DNA of 64,000 bases from Megamerina dolium (lineage: Eukaryota > Arthropoda > Insecta > Diptera > Megamerinidae), in NCBI GenBank assembly GCA_963854835.1, contig OY978525.1:31891253-31955252 (forward strand), in the 5' to 3' direction. Of this stretch, positions 1-12,159 are shown piece by piece; the first letter of the stretch is position 1, and each line of letters begins with the position of its first letter. Both the position numbers and the translations under genes were made by a program. The notes under the pieces are model-generated. The model had not been told where the DNA came from, did no database searches, and saw only the letters and a list, made by a program, of their open reading frames with translations.

Positions 1-243
1 TTAGCCGGTTCCGAACGGCAGAATCGTTGTGACATCACTTGAACTTAGCTTTGTCACAGAGCTCTTTTAAGAAGCATTTGTGCCAAATTATTACTGCCGG
101 GAAAATTGCCATTTCTTGCCGGCAAGTGGGTACAGTTCGAAAGAAGAATCTTTTCGATATTAAATTTTGTTATGTTTTAGCCGGAGATTGAACTCACGAT
201 CTACAGACCAGAAGGCCAACACACTAACCACTGAACTACGGTT
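1..243 (-). repeat. tRNA-derived SINE, copy 1 (cut by window edge)
   Basis: The tRNA-like head lies at the right end: read on the minus strand it has an A-box-like stretch (TAGTTCAGTGG) and a B-box-like stretch near 180-195. The body matches the copies at 12.2, 17.2, 42.1 and 60.5 kb. The window starts inside the element, so its 3' tail is outside. Several substitutions relative to the copies at 17.2 and 60.5 kb suggest an older insertion. Confidence 0.8.
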
Positions 244-689
244 CAGGTATAAAAAATTGCTCCAAAATTTTTCTTTGTTGAGAGCTTTAGTGCTGGACAC
301 AATCTTAACACATGCTTCGTAGTTTAATTTTTCCTCGCTGCAGTTTTTGAGATCACTTACATAGTAAATCATGTAGTTATGCCAATGGTATACAATTATC
401 TACTTCAATTACATTCTCTTCTTTACTATTTAATATTCTCAGTATTTATTGCGACACGTCAATCGTAGTACTACTAAATGGATACAGGATACATTCTAAA
501 ATATCCACGATAAAGTTAAACTCTTTTAATATTATTTATAATACTTTGAACGAAAATCACAATTTTAAAATTTCTCATCATTCCTATCCTTATCCATTTG
601 GCTAGAAACAACTCTACACCTCTTAATACATATTATAAAGACGAAACACTATCCCGCATGTGTAATATAATACAGTGGATAGAATAATT
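244..689. other. AT-rich interval, no gene seen
   Basis: No ORF of note, no repeat structure and no similarity to other parts of the window were recognised here. Confidence 0.5.
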
Positions 690-1741
690 TTTATCAAACA
701 ACAAGTCTCCTTTCTCTCAAAAAGAGTCAATAGAGGCACGTTTCAAGGGGCATACTCTCGTCTGGCTTTGGAATGTCGTAGGTAATGCACTGCTGAGAGG
801 TCTGGGCTGCAAGTAATACAACAGCATATACACATGGCATAGTCCCCACTGTATCCGGCATGGTCACGGTCATTATAAGAAACTTCATTCAAACCTCTCA
901 AGCAGATCAGTCAAGACCCGCGGTTTGAGTGTATATCCGATGAAAACGATGGTGGTTCTCTTCACTAAACGATATTAACTCGAAACTATTTCACATCTCA
1001 TACTCAAAAACACATGCCTCGACCTCAAAGAAGAGTCTAATTTTTAGGAGTAGTCGTAGATAAGTTTCTAAACCGCACATTATAAACAGAGTCGAAATGG
1101 TGATAGTAGCACTGGGCAAAGAATGGTTTCTTAAACCAAATATCATGCGTTAGATCTACACAGCCGTAGTCAGGCCTATTCTGACGTATGGCATCATAAT
1201 TTGGCGGACTGCTCTTCAGAAAGGATCACATCAAAAGTTTACTCTGTAAAAGAATCCATTCGGTATGTATAATAATTATAAGCGCACTAAATACGACACC
1301 CATGAACACCATAAAGATAATGCTTCATCTTATTCCCCTGGATCTTTTCTGCATAAGAAGTGTGGCCATAACAAGTCTCAGAATAAAAGCACAATAATGG
1401 TCATTCCTTGATAATCACTCAAACCACCCCAATGTTAAAGTTCAATGAAAGATTCACCACTCATATACCTAATAGGAGCGAATGGTATAAGGAATCTGAT
1501 CTTCGCTGATGGCTTTAAATCAGATGGGTTCGTGTGTGAAAGATATTCATTCAGATTCATTAGAAATTAACCACTCCTTTAGGTTGCCTAACCGCTGTAG
1601 CGTTCTCTAAGTAGCGGCTATATCTCTCTCTATAATCTTAGCCAGGCTTGATACAAGAGCTCTCGGTTTGGGCATTCTAACATCGAAATTCACTATTCGC
1701 TATCGCAGATCTCTTGATGAGATGACTGAGCAGTATAATCC
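690..1741 (+). pseudogene. Relic of LINE polymerase with RNase H domain
   Basis: Reading through stops and frameshifts on the plus strand gives pieces typical of insect non-LTR retrotransposon ORF2: a palm region followed by GLSVYPMKT (usual form GLSxNPxKT), then YTAVVRPILTYG near 1160-1190, which is a hallmark of the thumb/connection region. Toward 1500-1740 come RNase H-like pieces (LPNRCSVL, then RRSLDEM). The order RT then RNase H fits LOA/I-type LINEs. It is broken by many stops. The same family recurs at 61.4-62.0 kb, where CRRSLDEIAGQHN matches the last piece. A SINE interrupts it at 1742 and its 3' end resumes at 1992. It is a dead copy. Confidence 0.65.
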
Positions 1742-1991
1742 GCACCTGATGGCAAGCAATTGGCAATTCTTTCGGCAGTAAAAGTTTGCCATGAAAAAAG
1801 CTTCTAAAAAAAAAAAGAATTCTGTGACAAAGCTCAGATAAAAATGATGTCACAAGGGTTTTGCCGTTCGGAACCGGCTAAAATAAGTAGGTCGTTTCTA
1901 AAACTGTCCCAAATTTAACACGCACAACAGTACTGGTAGAGAAGCTCGGCCATGGAGCCATTCGGCGCTTATAAGTGCTATATATTTTTTC
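1742..1991 (+). repeat. tRNA-derived SINE, copy 2 (5'-truncated, nested in LINE)
   Basis: This is the reverse complement of the SINE body seen at 17.2 and 60.5 kb, so it is the only plus-strand copy. It lacks the tRNA head and ends in the oligo-T tract at about 1985-1990. LINE-derived sequence lies on both sides, so the SINE inserted into an existing LINE relic. Confidence 0.75.
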
Positions 1992-2130
1992 AGTAGACTG
2001 CAGAAACTGTAAGCACGAAGAAGAAAAAGAGACAATGCTGCATCTGATGTGCACATGCCCGACGCTCTGCTGCAAGTGCAAGTTACAAGCCTCTCAATGG
2101 TGAGTGTGAACGACCTCCCATGCTACATCA
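1992..2130 (+). pseudogene. 3' end of the interrupted LINE relic (zinc-finger-like tail)
   Basis: Frames here carry the cysteine/histidine tail found after the RNase H domain in this LINE type: CRNCKHEEE, then ETMLHLMCTC and P. The same arrangement is seen in the minus-strand relic at 61.4-62.0 kb. This places it as the downstream continuation of the 690-1741 relic, separated by the SINE. Confidence 0.55.
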
Positions 2131-2151
2131 TATGTAGCATGGGAGGTCGTT
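2109..2151. repeat. Perfect 20-bp inverted repeat with 3-nt loop
   Basis: The arms 2109-2128 and 2132-2151 are exact reverse complements with a CAT spacer. The left arm begins AACGACCTCCCATG and the right arm ends CATGGGAGGTCGTT. It lies at the 3' end of the decayed LINE, whose coding frame cannot be followed through it. See findings. Confidence 0.95.
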
Positions 2152-2652
2152 ACCATGATATGTTGTCAAGCTTACGGCGTATTACTCTGTTATGTATTAT
2201 ACAACATCCTCAATCTGTGATTGGTGGCTTGATAGACTATGCTATTTAAAACAGCACATCTTAAACCGTTGGAAATCAAACAGTGAGCGTTAAGCAGTCT
2301 CATTACGGTAGCACTTAGGACAACACCAATGTTTGCACTATAAGAACATAAGGCCATGCCAGCAAACTTGCTTCCCATCAAAAGACTCTGTTGTCGTTTT
2401 CATTTGGGAAAGTTTTCTGATATGATCACAGAGTCTCACTTATCACAATTGCTACTGACCAATTGTCCAGGCTCTATTTTTCTCTCTACTTAACTCTAAT
2501 CAAGTCTCACGTATAACACAAATTGTTAAAATCGATCATTTTAGAAAATGTCAGGCTAAAAATACATACGTAACAGAGAGAGAGAGAGAGAGATGGAGAA
2601 AGAGAGTGAGAGAGAAGGAGAGTTAGAGAGAAATATATAGAAATAGATAGAA
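2152..2652. other. Gene-free interval with GA-rich microsatellite
   Basis: No gene is visible. An imperfect (GA)n tract runs from about 2574 to 2635. The short ORFs here have no recognisable product. Confidence 0.6.
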
Positions 2653-3349
2653 ATGGGTGTGTGAATTAGTAACCGGCCTTTTTAGTGCTCAAAAATCATT
2701 TATTTTGAAGAATTCTCTAAAAAACATGTCATTCAAAGTATTGTCCATCAGAAACTATGACATTTTCCCATCTTTCTGGCAATTTATGGATTCCATCCCT
2801 AAAGAACTTCGCCGGCTTGGCGGCCAAAAACGAATCGAGCCAATTTTTTATTCCGATGACTGGATTGAAGCGTATTCCATTAAGGGCGTTCTACATGGAC
2901 CCAACAAGTGGTAATCTGAAGGCGCCAGGTCTGGGCTATAAGGAGGGGGTGTAAAACTTTCCAGCCGATATTATCAAGTAAGTTTTTGACCGGAAGAGGA
3001 ATGTGTGGCCGTGCGTTGACATGGTGAAAATTACCGACTCGTGCCTGGTCGCATATTCCGGCCATTTTTTCGATCATTCCTCTCTTCAACTGCATCAATT
3101 GTTGTTGGTACAGCTCTCTCGTAATGACTCGACCAAGTCTTGGTCGAGTAATGTCTCCAAATCTTCGTCTTCAAACATTTTCGGCAGTCTTTGTTCTTGA
3201 TATCAAAATCACCGTTTTTGAAGGAAGCATACGATGACTTTCAGTCGCACTTTTCTTTGCAAAAATGTAACAAAACATCATGAAAAAAATATGATGCGCA
3301 CAACCGAGTTGAAAACGTTCGGCTGATTTTGACAGCAAGTGAATAGACA
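2653..3349 (-). pseudogene. Mariner transposase relic (internally deleted)
   Basis: Minus-strand pieces follow mariner transposase order. Near 3250 is a start-proximal KKSATESHR piece, near 3130-3170 KMFEDEDLETLLDQD, near 2980-3040 NARPHIPLPV, then DNIGWKVLHP, and near 2660-2800 the C-terminal pattern of an FFRDGI-type stretch, KLPERW, and DGQYFE. These match the family also seen at 12.5 and 30.5 kb. The central catalytic region is mostly deleted, frames shift repeatedly, and a LINE is inserted at its upstream end (3350). It is non-functional. Confidence 0.75.
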
Positions 3350-3500
3350 TTTTTTTTTTTTTTTTACAAGCCTTTTTATTGGATCTTTCTAAAATTACTT
3401 AGAAACTAACAATAAGTAATCAAATCTTACAAACTAAATAAAATTATGTGATATTCCCAACGTTCCATCACAATTTGTTGAGTCACGAGGTATAGCAATT

Positions 3501-4862
3501 TCACAGCATATTCAGTGTGTCTTTTCTTTTTAATCGACGATGCCCCGTGCTTAGCAACAATTGCCTAGCAAGGGGATTCGGATGACTGTGTAATTTTTGA
3601 ATGTAGCTTCTGCAAGACATTGCAACTTCCTCAGAAATTGTGGGTACATTTAAATCTCGATGGATGTTAACGTTCCTCATATACCAAGGCGCGTTTAAAA
3701 TAATTCGCAGACACTTGGATTGTATTCGCTGCAATTTTTCGATATTTGAGGGAGATGCGGTGCCCCAAAACTGAATACCATAAGTCCAGATTGGCTTCAG
3801 GATTGCTTTATATAATAGCACTTTGTATTCGAGATTCAATTTTGATCTTTTGTGTATCAGCCACCATAACTGATTAATTTTAAGCTTGATCTGAGTTTTC
3901 TTTGCCTCTATGTGATTTTTCCAGGTCAGCCTTCTGTCGAGGTGAATACCCAAGTACTTTGTTGAGGAACATTGTGGAACTGATTGGCCATTAATTTTAA
4001 GTGGGGGACATGTATCTGGCCTTAGCGTGAAGGTTACATGTACGCTCTTTGATTCATTGACTTTTATACGCCATTTTGCTAGCCAGATTTCGAGAGAATC
4101 GATATGAGTCTGCAGGAGTTTAGTAGCTTCTATGGGGTTAGAGCGAGTGCACAATATTGCCGTATCATCTGCAAAGGTCGATATAAATGTATAGTTATTG
4201 CTGGGCATATCTGTAGTGTATAAGAGATACAGTAAGGGGCCCAAAACGCTTCCCTGAGGAACGCCAGCGTGAATATCCAATGGATTTGTTGTGTAATCCT
4301 TGTGATGTACGAGAAATTGTCTTTTCGTGAGGTAGCTACTAAGCAATGAGGAGACATTTGCAGGTAGTAATAGTTTGAGTTTGTAAATAAGGCCATCGTG
4401 CCATACTTTATCGAAAGCTTGAGTGATATCAAGAAAGACAGCTGAGCAATACTTTTTTTCTTCAAAAGTGTTCCTTATCAGAGTTACAATGCGGTGGACT
4501 TGTTCTATTGTGCCGTGCTGTTTTCTAAATCCAAACTGATGTTGAGGAATCAGTTGGTTGAGATTAATAAATGGAGTTATATTCATGACAAGTAGCTTTT
4601 CGAATACTTTAGAAAGTAGAGGCAGGAGGCTGATAGGTCTGTACGATGCAACTTTTGTAGGGTCTTTTCCTGGTTTTGCTATCATAATAATTTTTGAAGT
4701 TTTCCAGCATTTGGGATAGTGTTTAATACGAAGGATAGCATTGAAAATGTGCATCAGATGAATTACTGAAGCCGGAGGTAGCTCTTTTATCATTTTACCA
4801 GTAATTTTATCTGGACCAGGTGATTTTTTTGGGTTTAAATCTTTATAAATTGCTTTGAATAT
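3501..4862 (-). pseudogene. Jockey-like reverse transcriptase domain
   Basis: This ORF encodes the RT domain of the LINE. Visible blocks, in order: SPGPDKITG just upstream of the first Met, ASYRPISLLPLLSK, FLDITQAFDKVWHDG, GVPQGSVLGPLLY, the catalytic TFADDTAIL, and a thumb region with KYLGIHLDRRLTW and LYKAILKPIWTYGIQFWG. All palm motifs including the FADD aspartates are intact, so only the frameshift near 4863-4870 and the missing N-terminus disable it. The family reverse-transcribes its own RNA at nicked target DNA. The frame opens upstream of Met 4793, and its true start is lost. Confidence 0.85.
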
Positions 4863-4865
4863 GTC

Positions 4866-5702
4866 CTTTTTTTAATTTTGAGCGTTATTGAGCAAGGTTG
4901 AGAAGTTAATATTGGTAATGAGGACTGTGAAGAGGGTGGATTGGGTGTAAACACACTTTTTAGGTGGTTTGCAAAAGCCAAACCCTTCTCACAGTTGCTT
5001 CTAGCCCAATTACCGTCACTCAAACGGATGGGGGAATCAGTGAGAATTGGCCGATTTGAGTTTTTTGCTGATTTCCACAAAGAGTAGTCTGGCGCTTCAC
5101 CAGGTGTTAATTTCGCTATGTGCTCTTCTAACTCTTTGTTGTTTTTATTTTTTAACTTTCGAGTGCAGTGCTGTAGCTGTGTTTTCAGATTCGGTGATCT
5201 GAATTCTTGCCATTGTCTTCGGAGTCTTCTTTTCTGTCTTACTAGCAATTCAATATCGGCTGGTGTGTATGGGCTATAGTTTGATTGCTTGCATACCTTT
5301 GTGCAGGTGGCTGAGCTGAGAGCTAATGAGAGCAGCTGGTTGAATTTTTCGAGTGCTGAGTCTACATCGTGTCCATTTCTTAATACAGTACTCAGAGGAA
5401 GATGGGAATTTATATATTTCTTGAATTTTAACCAGTCTATTTTCTTTCTAACGCAATTGCTTTGGGGGCTTAGTGATTTTATAGATATTACCGTGGGTGA
5501 GTGGTCAGATGATAGATCATAATTACACTCTGTGGAGATATTTTCCATCTGCAAACCTTTGGCGACTCCAAAGTCTATGAGATCGGGTATTTTCCTCTTG
5601 TCCGTCGGCCAATATGTCGGTTGGCCATTTGAAATAACAGTGATATAACAGAATAGTGATGATTGAACATAGTCTTCTGCCCTTTTGGAGTTATTAAGCG
5701 GG
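4866..5702 (-). pseudogene. Jockey-like ORF2 N-terminal/linker fragment
   Basis: This frame holds the end of the endonuclease domain (GQPTYWPTDKRKIPDLIDF, then SSDHSPTVISI, whose SDH contains a catalytic histidine) and the linker before RT. The open frame runs past 5702 to 5794, but those extra residues are flanking DNA. It is out of frame with the RT part by one shift near the T-run at 4867. The second copy at 49.4-49.8 kb is nearly identical here. Confidence 0.8.
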
Positions 5703-6648
<946 letters not shown>

Positions 6649-6970
6649 GACGGTCCTTTTCATCCACGAAAAAATACGGCCCAATCACAACTCCGGCATG
6701 AAAACCGCACCAAACAGTAACTTTTTGCGGGTGCAACGGTCTCTGACGAAGCACTTGTGGATTTGTTGCTGACCAATAACGCACATTTTGCTCATTGACA
6801 AAGCCATTGAGCCAATGAGCTTCATCGCTGAAGATGATTTATCGCTCTTAAAGTTGCTACCACCGACTCAGAATTTCGGTAGTAATTTTTAATAATTTCC
6901 AAACGTTGCTGGTTCGTGAACTTTACCATGATAAAATTGTTGACTTTAACTAACGTTTTGACATTGACAG
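6649..6970 (-). pseudogene. Relic of mariner-like transposase (HTH DUF4817-type family)
   Basis: Minus-strand pieces resemble the central catalytic part of the family seen at 47.5-48.2 kb. [21 protein letters not shown] corresponds to the [19 protein letters not shown] block there and is followed by [14 protein letters not shown]. Upstream pieces (about 6790-6870) are broken by stops. The (TA)n tract truncates it on the left. It is a fragment only. Confidence 0.7.
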
Positions 6971-7039
6971 TTGATTAAAAATGTTTAATGGTGCGTTCAT
7001 ATAAAGATACGAAATTGTTATGTCCCTAATGGAAAACCC

Positions 7040-8325
7040 TTTATACATATACAAATATATTTTTAAACCCTGCATAGTGTAATATGCAAGGCATATTCAT
7101 TTCGGTCAGATGTTTGTAACCACTTGAAGGAATCGCCGGAGATATAGAAAAGTATCCGTCCGTCCGTCCGTCCGTCTGTCAGTCACCTGGTTGGTTCGTA
7201 CGATAACTTCAGCAAATATTGAGCTATTTTGACGAAATTTGGCATAAGTAACCTATGATTCAAGGGTACGGAGGGGATTGATATTGGGCATGATCGGTCA
7301 ATAGCCACGCCCACACCAAGTATTCAAAGTGACTAACCTCGGAATTTTGAAAATTTTTAACTAGCTATAACTCACTTAATATACCATTTGAGACAACAAT
7401 ATTTAGCACCTAGCGTTATATTATTATACAGTGGGCGCCACGCCACTGTTTATAGTAGCCCCCATACAAAATGACCGAAATTCTTTTAAATTGAAACAGC
7501 TGTAACTTTGGCAATTTTTTGTCTAGAATGACCATAATTGACATAATCTGGCAAAAAATTAGCGTGCCACGCCGGCTTCTTATTGGGGCTCCCATACAAA
7601 GTCGAGGGAATTAAGCAAAAATTTTAAGCGCTATAACTTATAAAATGTTTAGCATAGAACAACGAGATTTAAGATGTGGATTAGTATTGTAAGAGCAAAT
7701 ATGCTTAAATAGAAATGGGCCAGCCACGCCCATTTTTTATAGTGGCTCTCATACAGAATGACTGAATATCTTTTAAATTTAGATAGCTGCAGCTTCTGCA
7801 ATCTTCTGTCTAGAACAATCATAATTAATACTTTGGTTAATATGGTAGTTGTACATAATTTGGCAAAAAATCAACATGCCACGCCCACTTCTTAATGGGG
7901 CTACCATACAAAGTTGCAAAAATTTTAAAAAATTTAAACCGCTATAACTTACGAACTATTCAACGTAGGACAACCAAATTTAAGATGTGGATTAATATTG
8001 GATAATTAATTGGATTTACAAGAAAGGGGTAAGCCACGCCTACTTTTTATATAGCTCCCATACTAAGCCTCGGTATTATCTTAAAAACCACCTTCAAACT
8101 ATCCCATTTAAAACCCCCATAACATACAAAGTACTTCGTCAAAGTCAACCATATTTCGGGTGTAAATTAGTAGTATTTGCAAAAATTGTTTCTCAAAAAG
8201 TGGAAATAAAAGAAAAAAATATGGATATTCGAGTAAACTTTTTAAATATATATAAAAATTTATATAATTTATAATTTGGTATAATTTAGTCGGCCCCAGC
8301 CGACTGTAAGGTGATTTTTTTTATT
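7040..8325. repeat. Degenerate tandem array, type A (about 155-bp unit)
   Basis: Starts near a CCTGCATA stretch and a (TCCG)n tract at 7157-7178. It then carries six spaced copies of a module, each with GCCACGCC followed by a CCATACAAA-like word, at about 7303, 7437, 7567, 7722, 7877 and 8033. Spacing is 126-157 bp. It ends near a CGGCCCCAGCCG palindrome at about 8290. Similar modules starting with CCTGCATA are common in fly intergenic DNA. No ORF is conserved. Confidence 0.7.
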
Positions 8326-8379
8326 GTAAGATAAATTCAAATAATATTTTTCATTGGAGATATATGGTTGAACGGTCAA

Positions 8380-8690
8380 AAATTCATGAACATTAGCAAT
8401 GTGTATTTTCGGGATTTTCGGGATCTGAAAATACAATCCCCGTGATCATCCTGAAATTCAGACAACTTTGATATCATAATTTTTGTTTTTTGTTTTTGGT
8501 GTTGTTGTCTCGGTTTTATATAAAATATCAACATCAACTGGAGGCCATGTGCAAAGCATAGTTGCTGCCAATTTCCCCACTTTCACCATCATGCTCGCAC
8601 CATCGGTTGTGATGGCTACGATATCCTTTGATAAATACAGATTTACTTCCTTTAAATATTATAGAAAACCGTAAAATCATTTAAGAAACT
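8380..8690 (-). pseudogene. hAT transposase fragment
   Basis: On the minus strand, 8560-8660 encodes DIVAITTDGASMMVKVGKL, which resembles the hAT transposase block around a catalytic aspartate (xxTDGAxxMxxxGK). Downstream residues (ILYKTET) fit the same region, and the next stretch is broken by stops. The fragment is short and lacks terminal repeats, so assignment rests on this one block. Confidence 0.5.
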
Positions 8691-8929
8691 CTTCTTTAAA
8701 GACAAAAAAAAAGAAAATGATTTGTACATCGAATTCACACGAGATGAATAAAAAAGTATGTGTAAAGCCTGGTAAACCAGGTGCAGGTTTTGGTCACAGC
8801 CAAAACGAGATATTCATTTTGCTGAGCTAATTTGGCTCTGTATTTGGTGGGATATGAATGTTATTGTTTATCATGAGTCGCTGCAATCGTCTCAGACTAT
8901 TACTGCTTAACTATTATACTTAATATGTT

Positions 8930-9245
8930 TGAAGCGAGCTATTGAAGAAAATTGTTCAACATGACAACGCTGTCAGAAATGGGATGCATTACACCATTCG
9001 TCATATTCACCAGACATTGCTCCATCAGATTACTATTTTTTTAGGTCCATGGCCTTATGGAAGAGTAAAAATTTACCTTGAGAGGTAGACTGTATCGAAA
9101 GACAATCACTTCTTTATAGATGGAATTAGCAAATTGTCTGAAAGATGTGCAAATGTTAAAACTTATGATAGCTCATATTATGACTAATGTAAAATGTGCG
9201 TCAAATATATATGAACTTTTGATTAAAAAACCGAAATTTTAAGGT
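8930..9245 (+). pseudogene. Mariner transposase 3' fragment
   Basis: Plus-strand frames give QHDNA near 8965, then HSSYSPDIAPSDYYFFRSM at 8997-9052, the third-aspartate region of mariner transposase. Degraded C-terminal residues follow. Several stops are present and the N-terminal half is missing. No intact inverted repeats were seen. Confidence 0.7.
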
Positions 9246-9656
9246 TATATACCCAATAAATATTTTACCTGAAGTGCATTTTCATTCTGAAGATGTGGTT
9301 GGCTATTGTTTTATGAAAAATGTATTGCAAACGCGTAAAACGCAATCAATGCTTATTTTGCCCTTAAAACGGGGTTATTTGGGATTGAAATTTGAAAATT
9401 TTAATTGGTTATTAAAAAAATTGATTTCATCCATCCTGGGATATGAATCGACTAATCCCGGATTTTTGATGTTTGAAGTTGAGGTTGATTGAGGTTTTTA
9501 TTTCAATCGAAATTTGCGTCTCCTCTGCCTTCGAGATATGCATTTCAAGCTTTATCGCCTAACCTAAGAATTATTTAGTTGTTGCAAAGTACAATTGGTA
9601 ATTCTCTCTAATCTTTTGCGCCGATTTCAACTTGATAACTTTATATAAGATGTAAG
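9246..9656. other. No gene seen
   Basis: One ORF of 72 codons (9274-9492) has no recognisable domain. A CCCGGATTTTT word here also occurs near 41.3 kb and may mark remnants of a common element. Confidence 0.4.
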
Positions 9657-10060
9657 TGGCCAATCTAAGATTGACGGTCACGAAGGTTTTGGTATATGGG
9701 TGGGAATCATCTATGAGCCAGCTTTGGCCAATAGGAGAGGAATTGTGTTCCATCAGGACAACGCCAGGCCACATAAATCGAAAGGGACTCGCCAGAAGCT
9801 CCGGGATTATTGATTACTACCTGTTCCTGTCTATGGCGAATGAATTTTCTGGTGAAAAATTCGCCTCCAGAGAAGCTTGTGAAAATCGACTGTCCCAGTT
9901 TTTTGCCAATAGGGACGAGGGTTTCTATGAGAGTGGCATTATGAAATTACCTTCAAAATGGCAGCAAGTGCTAATTAGCGAACAAAACGGTGCTTATTTG
10001 ACCTAAATCGGATTATTCTAACTATGCTAAATAAAGCCTTCAATTTAATATAAACAAATT
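9657..10060 (+). pseudogene. Mariner relic (family of the 44.2-45.4 kb element), 3' part
   Basis: Aligns with the C-terminal half of the minus-strand mariner at 44.2-45.4 kb. Shared pieces are LTVxKV, the EKFASREACENRL stretch, FFANRD and MKLPSKWQQV. Nucleotide similarity continues into the 3' untranslated part (CTAAATCGGA, AACTATGCTAAATAAA). Between 9760 and 9830 the catalytic region is shifted out of frame and partly deleted. The terminal repeats are lost. Confidence 0.75.
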
Positions 10061-10383
10061 GGATTAGACCTTATAAAAACTTTATCTACCAAGTTTCAAT
10101 CAAATCGCTTTATATTTTCATACAGCCCCCATGGAAAAATTTGGTTTTCTAAATAAAAATTGACCGATTTGTATAAAAGATATTATGAGTATTATCTAAA
10201 ACTGTAGAATAATGGATCTACTTGATTGCTTTATGACGACTTGTGATTTTTCATTTATTAACAAATTATTACGAATGAAAGGTTGAGCTGATTTTAATAT
10301 TAGTCGTGACTAGTAATTTTTTGTTAAATTACAATACATTTTCAAATTAATATACAAATACAATATGTTGCAGCACCATAAAA
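10061..10383. other. Downstream flank of Gr-A, no gene seen
   Basis: AT-rich, with one CATACAGCCCCCATGG stretch resembling the array motif. Nothing else was recognised. Confidence 0.4.
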
Positions 10384-11711
10384 TCAATTTTCTAAATTAG
10401 CTATTTCAAATTGCATTAAAACTGTCACTTGTACAAAGGCTGCCATAAGGAATCCAAAGCTGGTATCTTTATTCAAAATGAATAGTCCGCAAAATTTACA
10501 GCTCAATTTATGACAACTTAAATACATTGAAAATTGATCCAACTGTAATAGGTGGTTTAAAAAGAGTAATAGAAAAAGATATTAAAGAAAAATTAATTAC
10601 AAATATTTATTTCGTATGGATATGCGTGTACTTACTGTATTTACAACTGATGGAAAATTATAGTGAATTCGCTCTAAGCCAACAAACTCATATAGTAATG
10701 TTCCAGTTTGATTACATGCCCTTTGAAAATTATCAATTTCAATTACCAATAAAATTACAATATACGAATATAGCAGAATCAAAACGATACCGACTACATA
10801 GTGACTAATCGGTGTAGAGGTGTAAAAGGCAAGACTAATAACTATATGAAATATACGTGCAATGCTCAAGAAGATTTTAAATAAAATCACTGTAAGTGGT
10901 ATTTCGAGTAGTCGAAATAATTTTAATATTAGGCGATAATAAGCAAAATGTAACATTTGAAGTAATGCGATTGATGGTTTTGAGTTCTGTTCAAATTTAT
11001 ATTTCTATTCCATGCTGTAGGATTTCGTAGTGATTCTAATAATTCATTTAGTGTAATATTGATGAATACAAATTGTCGTTGCACATTGCCAAATATAAAT
11101 ATAAATTGAGTCATAATTATATATTCAATTGTTGGCAGTATTGAATTTGCCAGCACATATAGTAATCTTAATAGAAGCCGCTGTAATGTATTTTGACGTA
11201 ATATATGTATGCCAATTAGCATAGTGTCTAATAATAGTAAAAAAATTGTAAAAAATATTAGTATTGCATAAACCTCCAGGCGACTTGTAATATGTTGAAA
11301 ATCTTTATTACGACTCATATTCATCGCATTCGGACAGCCAAGCTCAAATTGTTTACAGCGGTTGGATAATATTTTCCACTGCATTAGAATATTAATGAAT
11401 TCATTGCGTTTCAGCCATATAACAATGCTAAACGAGAGTATTACAACGAATTTACTGACAAACTCCGCTATGTTGGACCATTTAAAAACTGGCGATTGCT
11501 TAATTTCGTTCTCTTGCACATACGATATATATGACATTGGAATTAGCATTATGTAAATGCAATGAATGATAACACTGTAGATTAAATATGTGTTGGATTT
11601 TTTCTGAAATTCAATTTTTTTCCAATCCAGTGGTGCCGGCAATATTGCAGCTGCGATTGAAGAATAATAGAACATTTTGATAATCCATTCATAGACACGT
11701 CTGCGAAACAT
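10384..11711 (-). pseudogene. Gr-A: Gr22-like gustatory receptor, frameshifted
   Basis: A member of the insect 7tm_7 gustatory receptor family, which forms ligand-gated cation channels in taste neurons. The start at 11711 aligns with the other family members here (ILPAPLDWKKIEF, YLIYSVIIHC). Exon 1 should run to 10636, where a consensus donor (GTAAGT) follows a Thr codon exactly as in Gr-B, Gr-C and Gr-D. The last exon is 10384-10542 after a CTATTACAG acceptor and encodes YLSCHKLSCKFCGLF and VTVLMQF. The intron is 93 bp. A net frameshift near 10970-10990, at the loop before the fifth membrane segment, separates two otherwise clean frames (up to 10929 and from 10956). No intron signals are visible there. 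It is either a young pseudogene or an assembly indel. The ACNxTG motif is kept (ACNQTG). Confidence 0.8.
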
Positions 11712-12159
11712 TTGTAGTGAATACTTATTTAGGTCGAGTTGCCCAAACTACTTGCTGCAAACTAAAAAATATATATATTTAGTAATAAGATTGAGTCATT
11801 TGTTAACTAATAACTAATAATTACTATGCATTTTACACAAGATTAATAGTAGGCGCTAATTTATTTGACACATGATAAAATACAACTACTATTAAATGTG
11901 TAGTAAAATTTATATATTTACTTCAATATTATATGATTATTAATTGAGCCTTTAGTCAAATGGAGCAAGACCTTATAATGGGCTATATTTAAGTTCTGGT
12001 ATTCTAGTAATATATTGATATTATAAATAGGTTCGTGAGTATTTTGATAACATATGTCGCTACTAGTTTATTATTCTAGTCATCATTAGGCTTTCTTTTT
12101 TAGTATGTGTCATTTCGCTGAATGTGGATTATGTTAGGTTATATGGCTGCTCTGAGAGG
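11712..12159. other. Gr-A upstream region, no gene seen
   Basis: AT-rich sequence upstream of Gr-A. No ORF, repeat or clear promoter element could be supported. Confidence 0.4.

Larger units (their letters stand above)
3350..5702 (-). mobile_element. Jockey-like non-LTR retrotransposon, 5'-truncated copy 1
   Basis: A minus-strand LINE whose 3' end is marked by a T-tract at 3350-3365, which is a poly(A) tail on the element strand. It carries the C-terminal part of the endonuclease/linker region and a nearly complete reverse transcriptase. Similarity to the second copy (49.1-50.4 kb) stops abruptly at about 5702, the 5' truncation point typical of LINEs. The upstream neighbour is a decayed mariner. 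One frameshift at a T-homopolymer separates its two ORFs. Confidence 0.85.
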
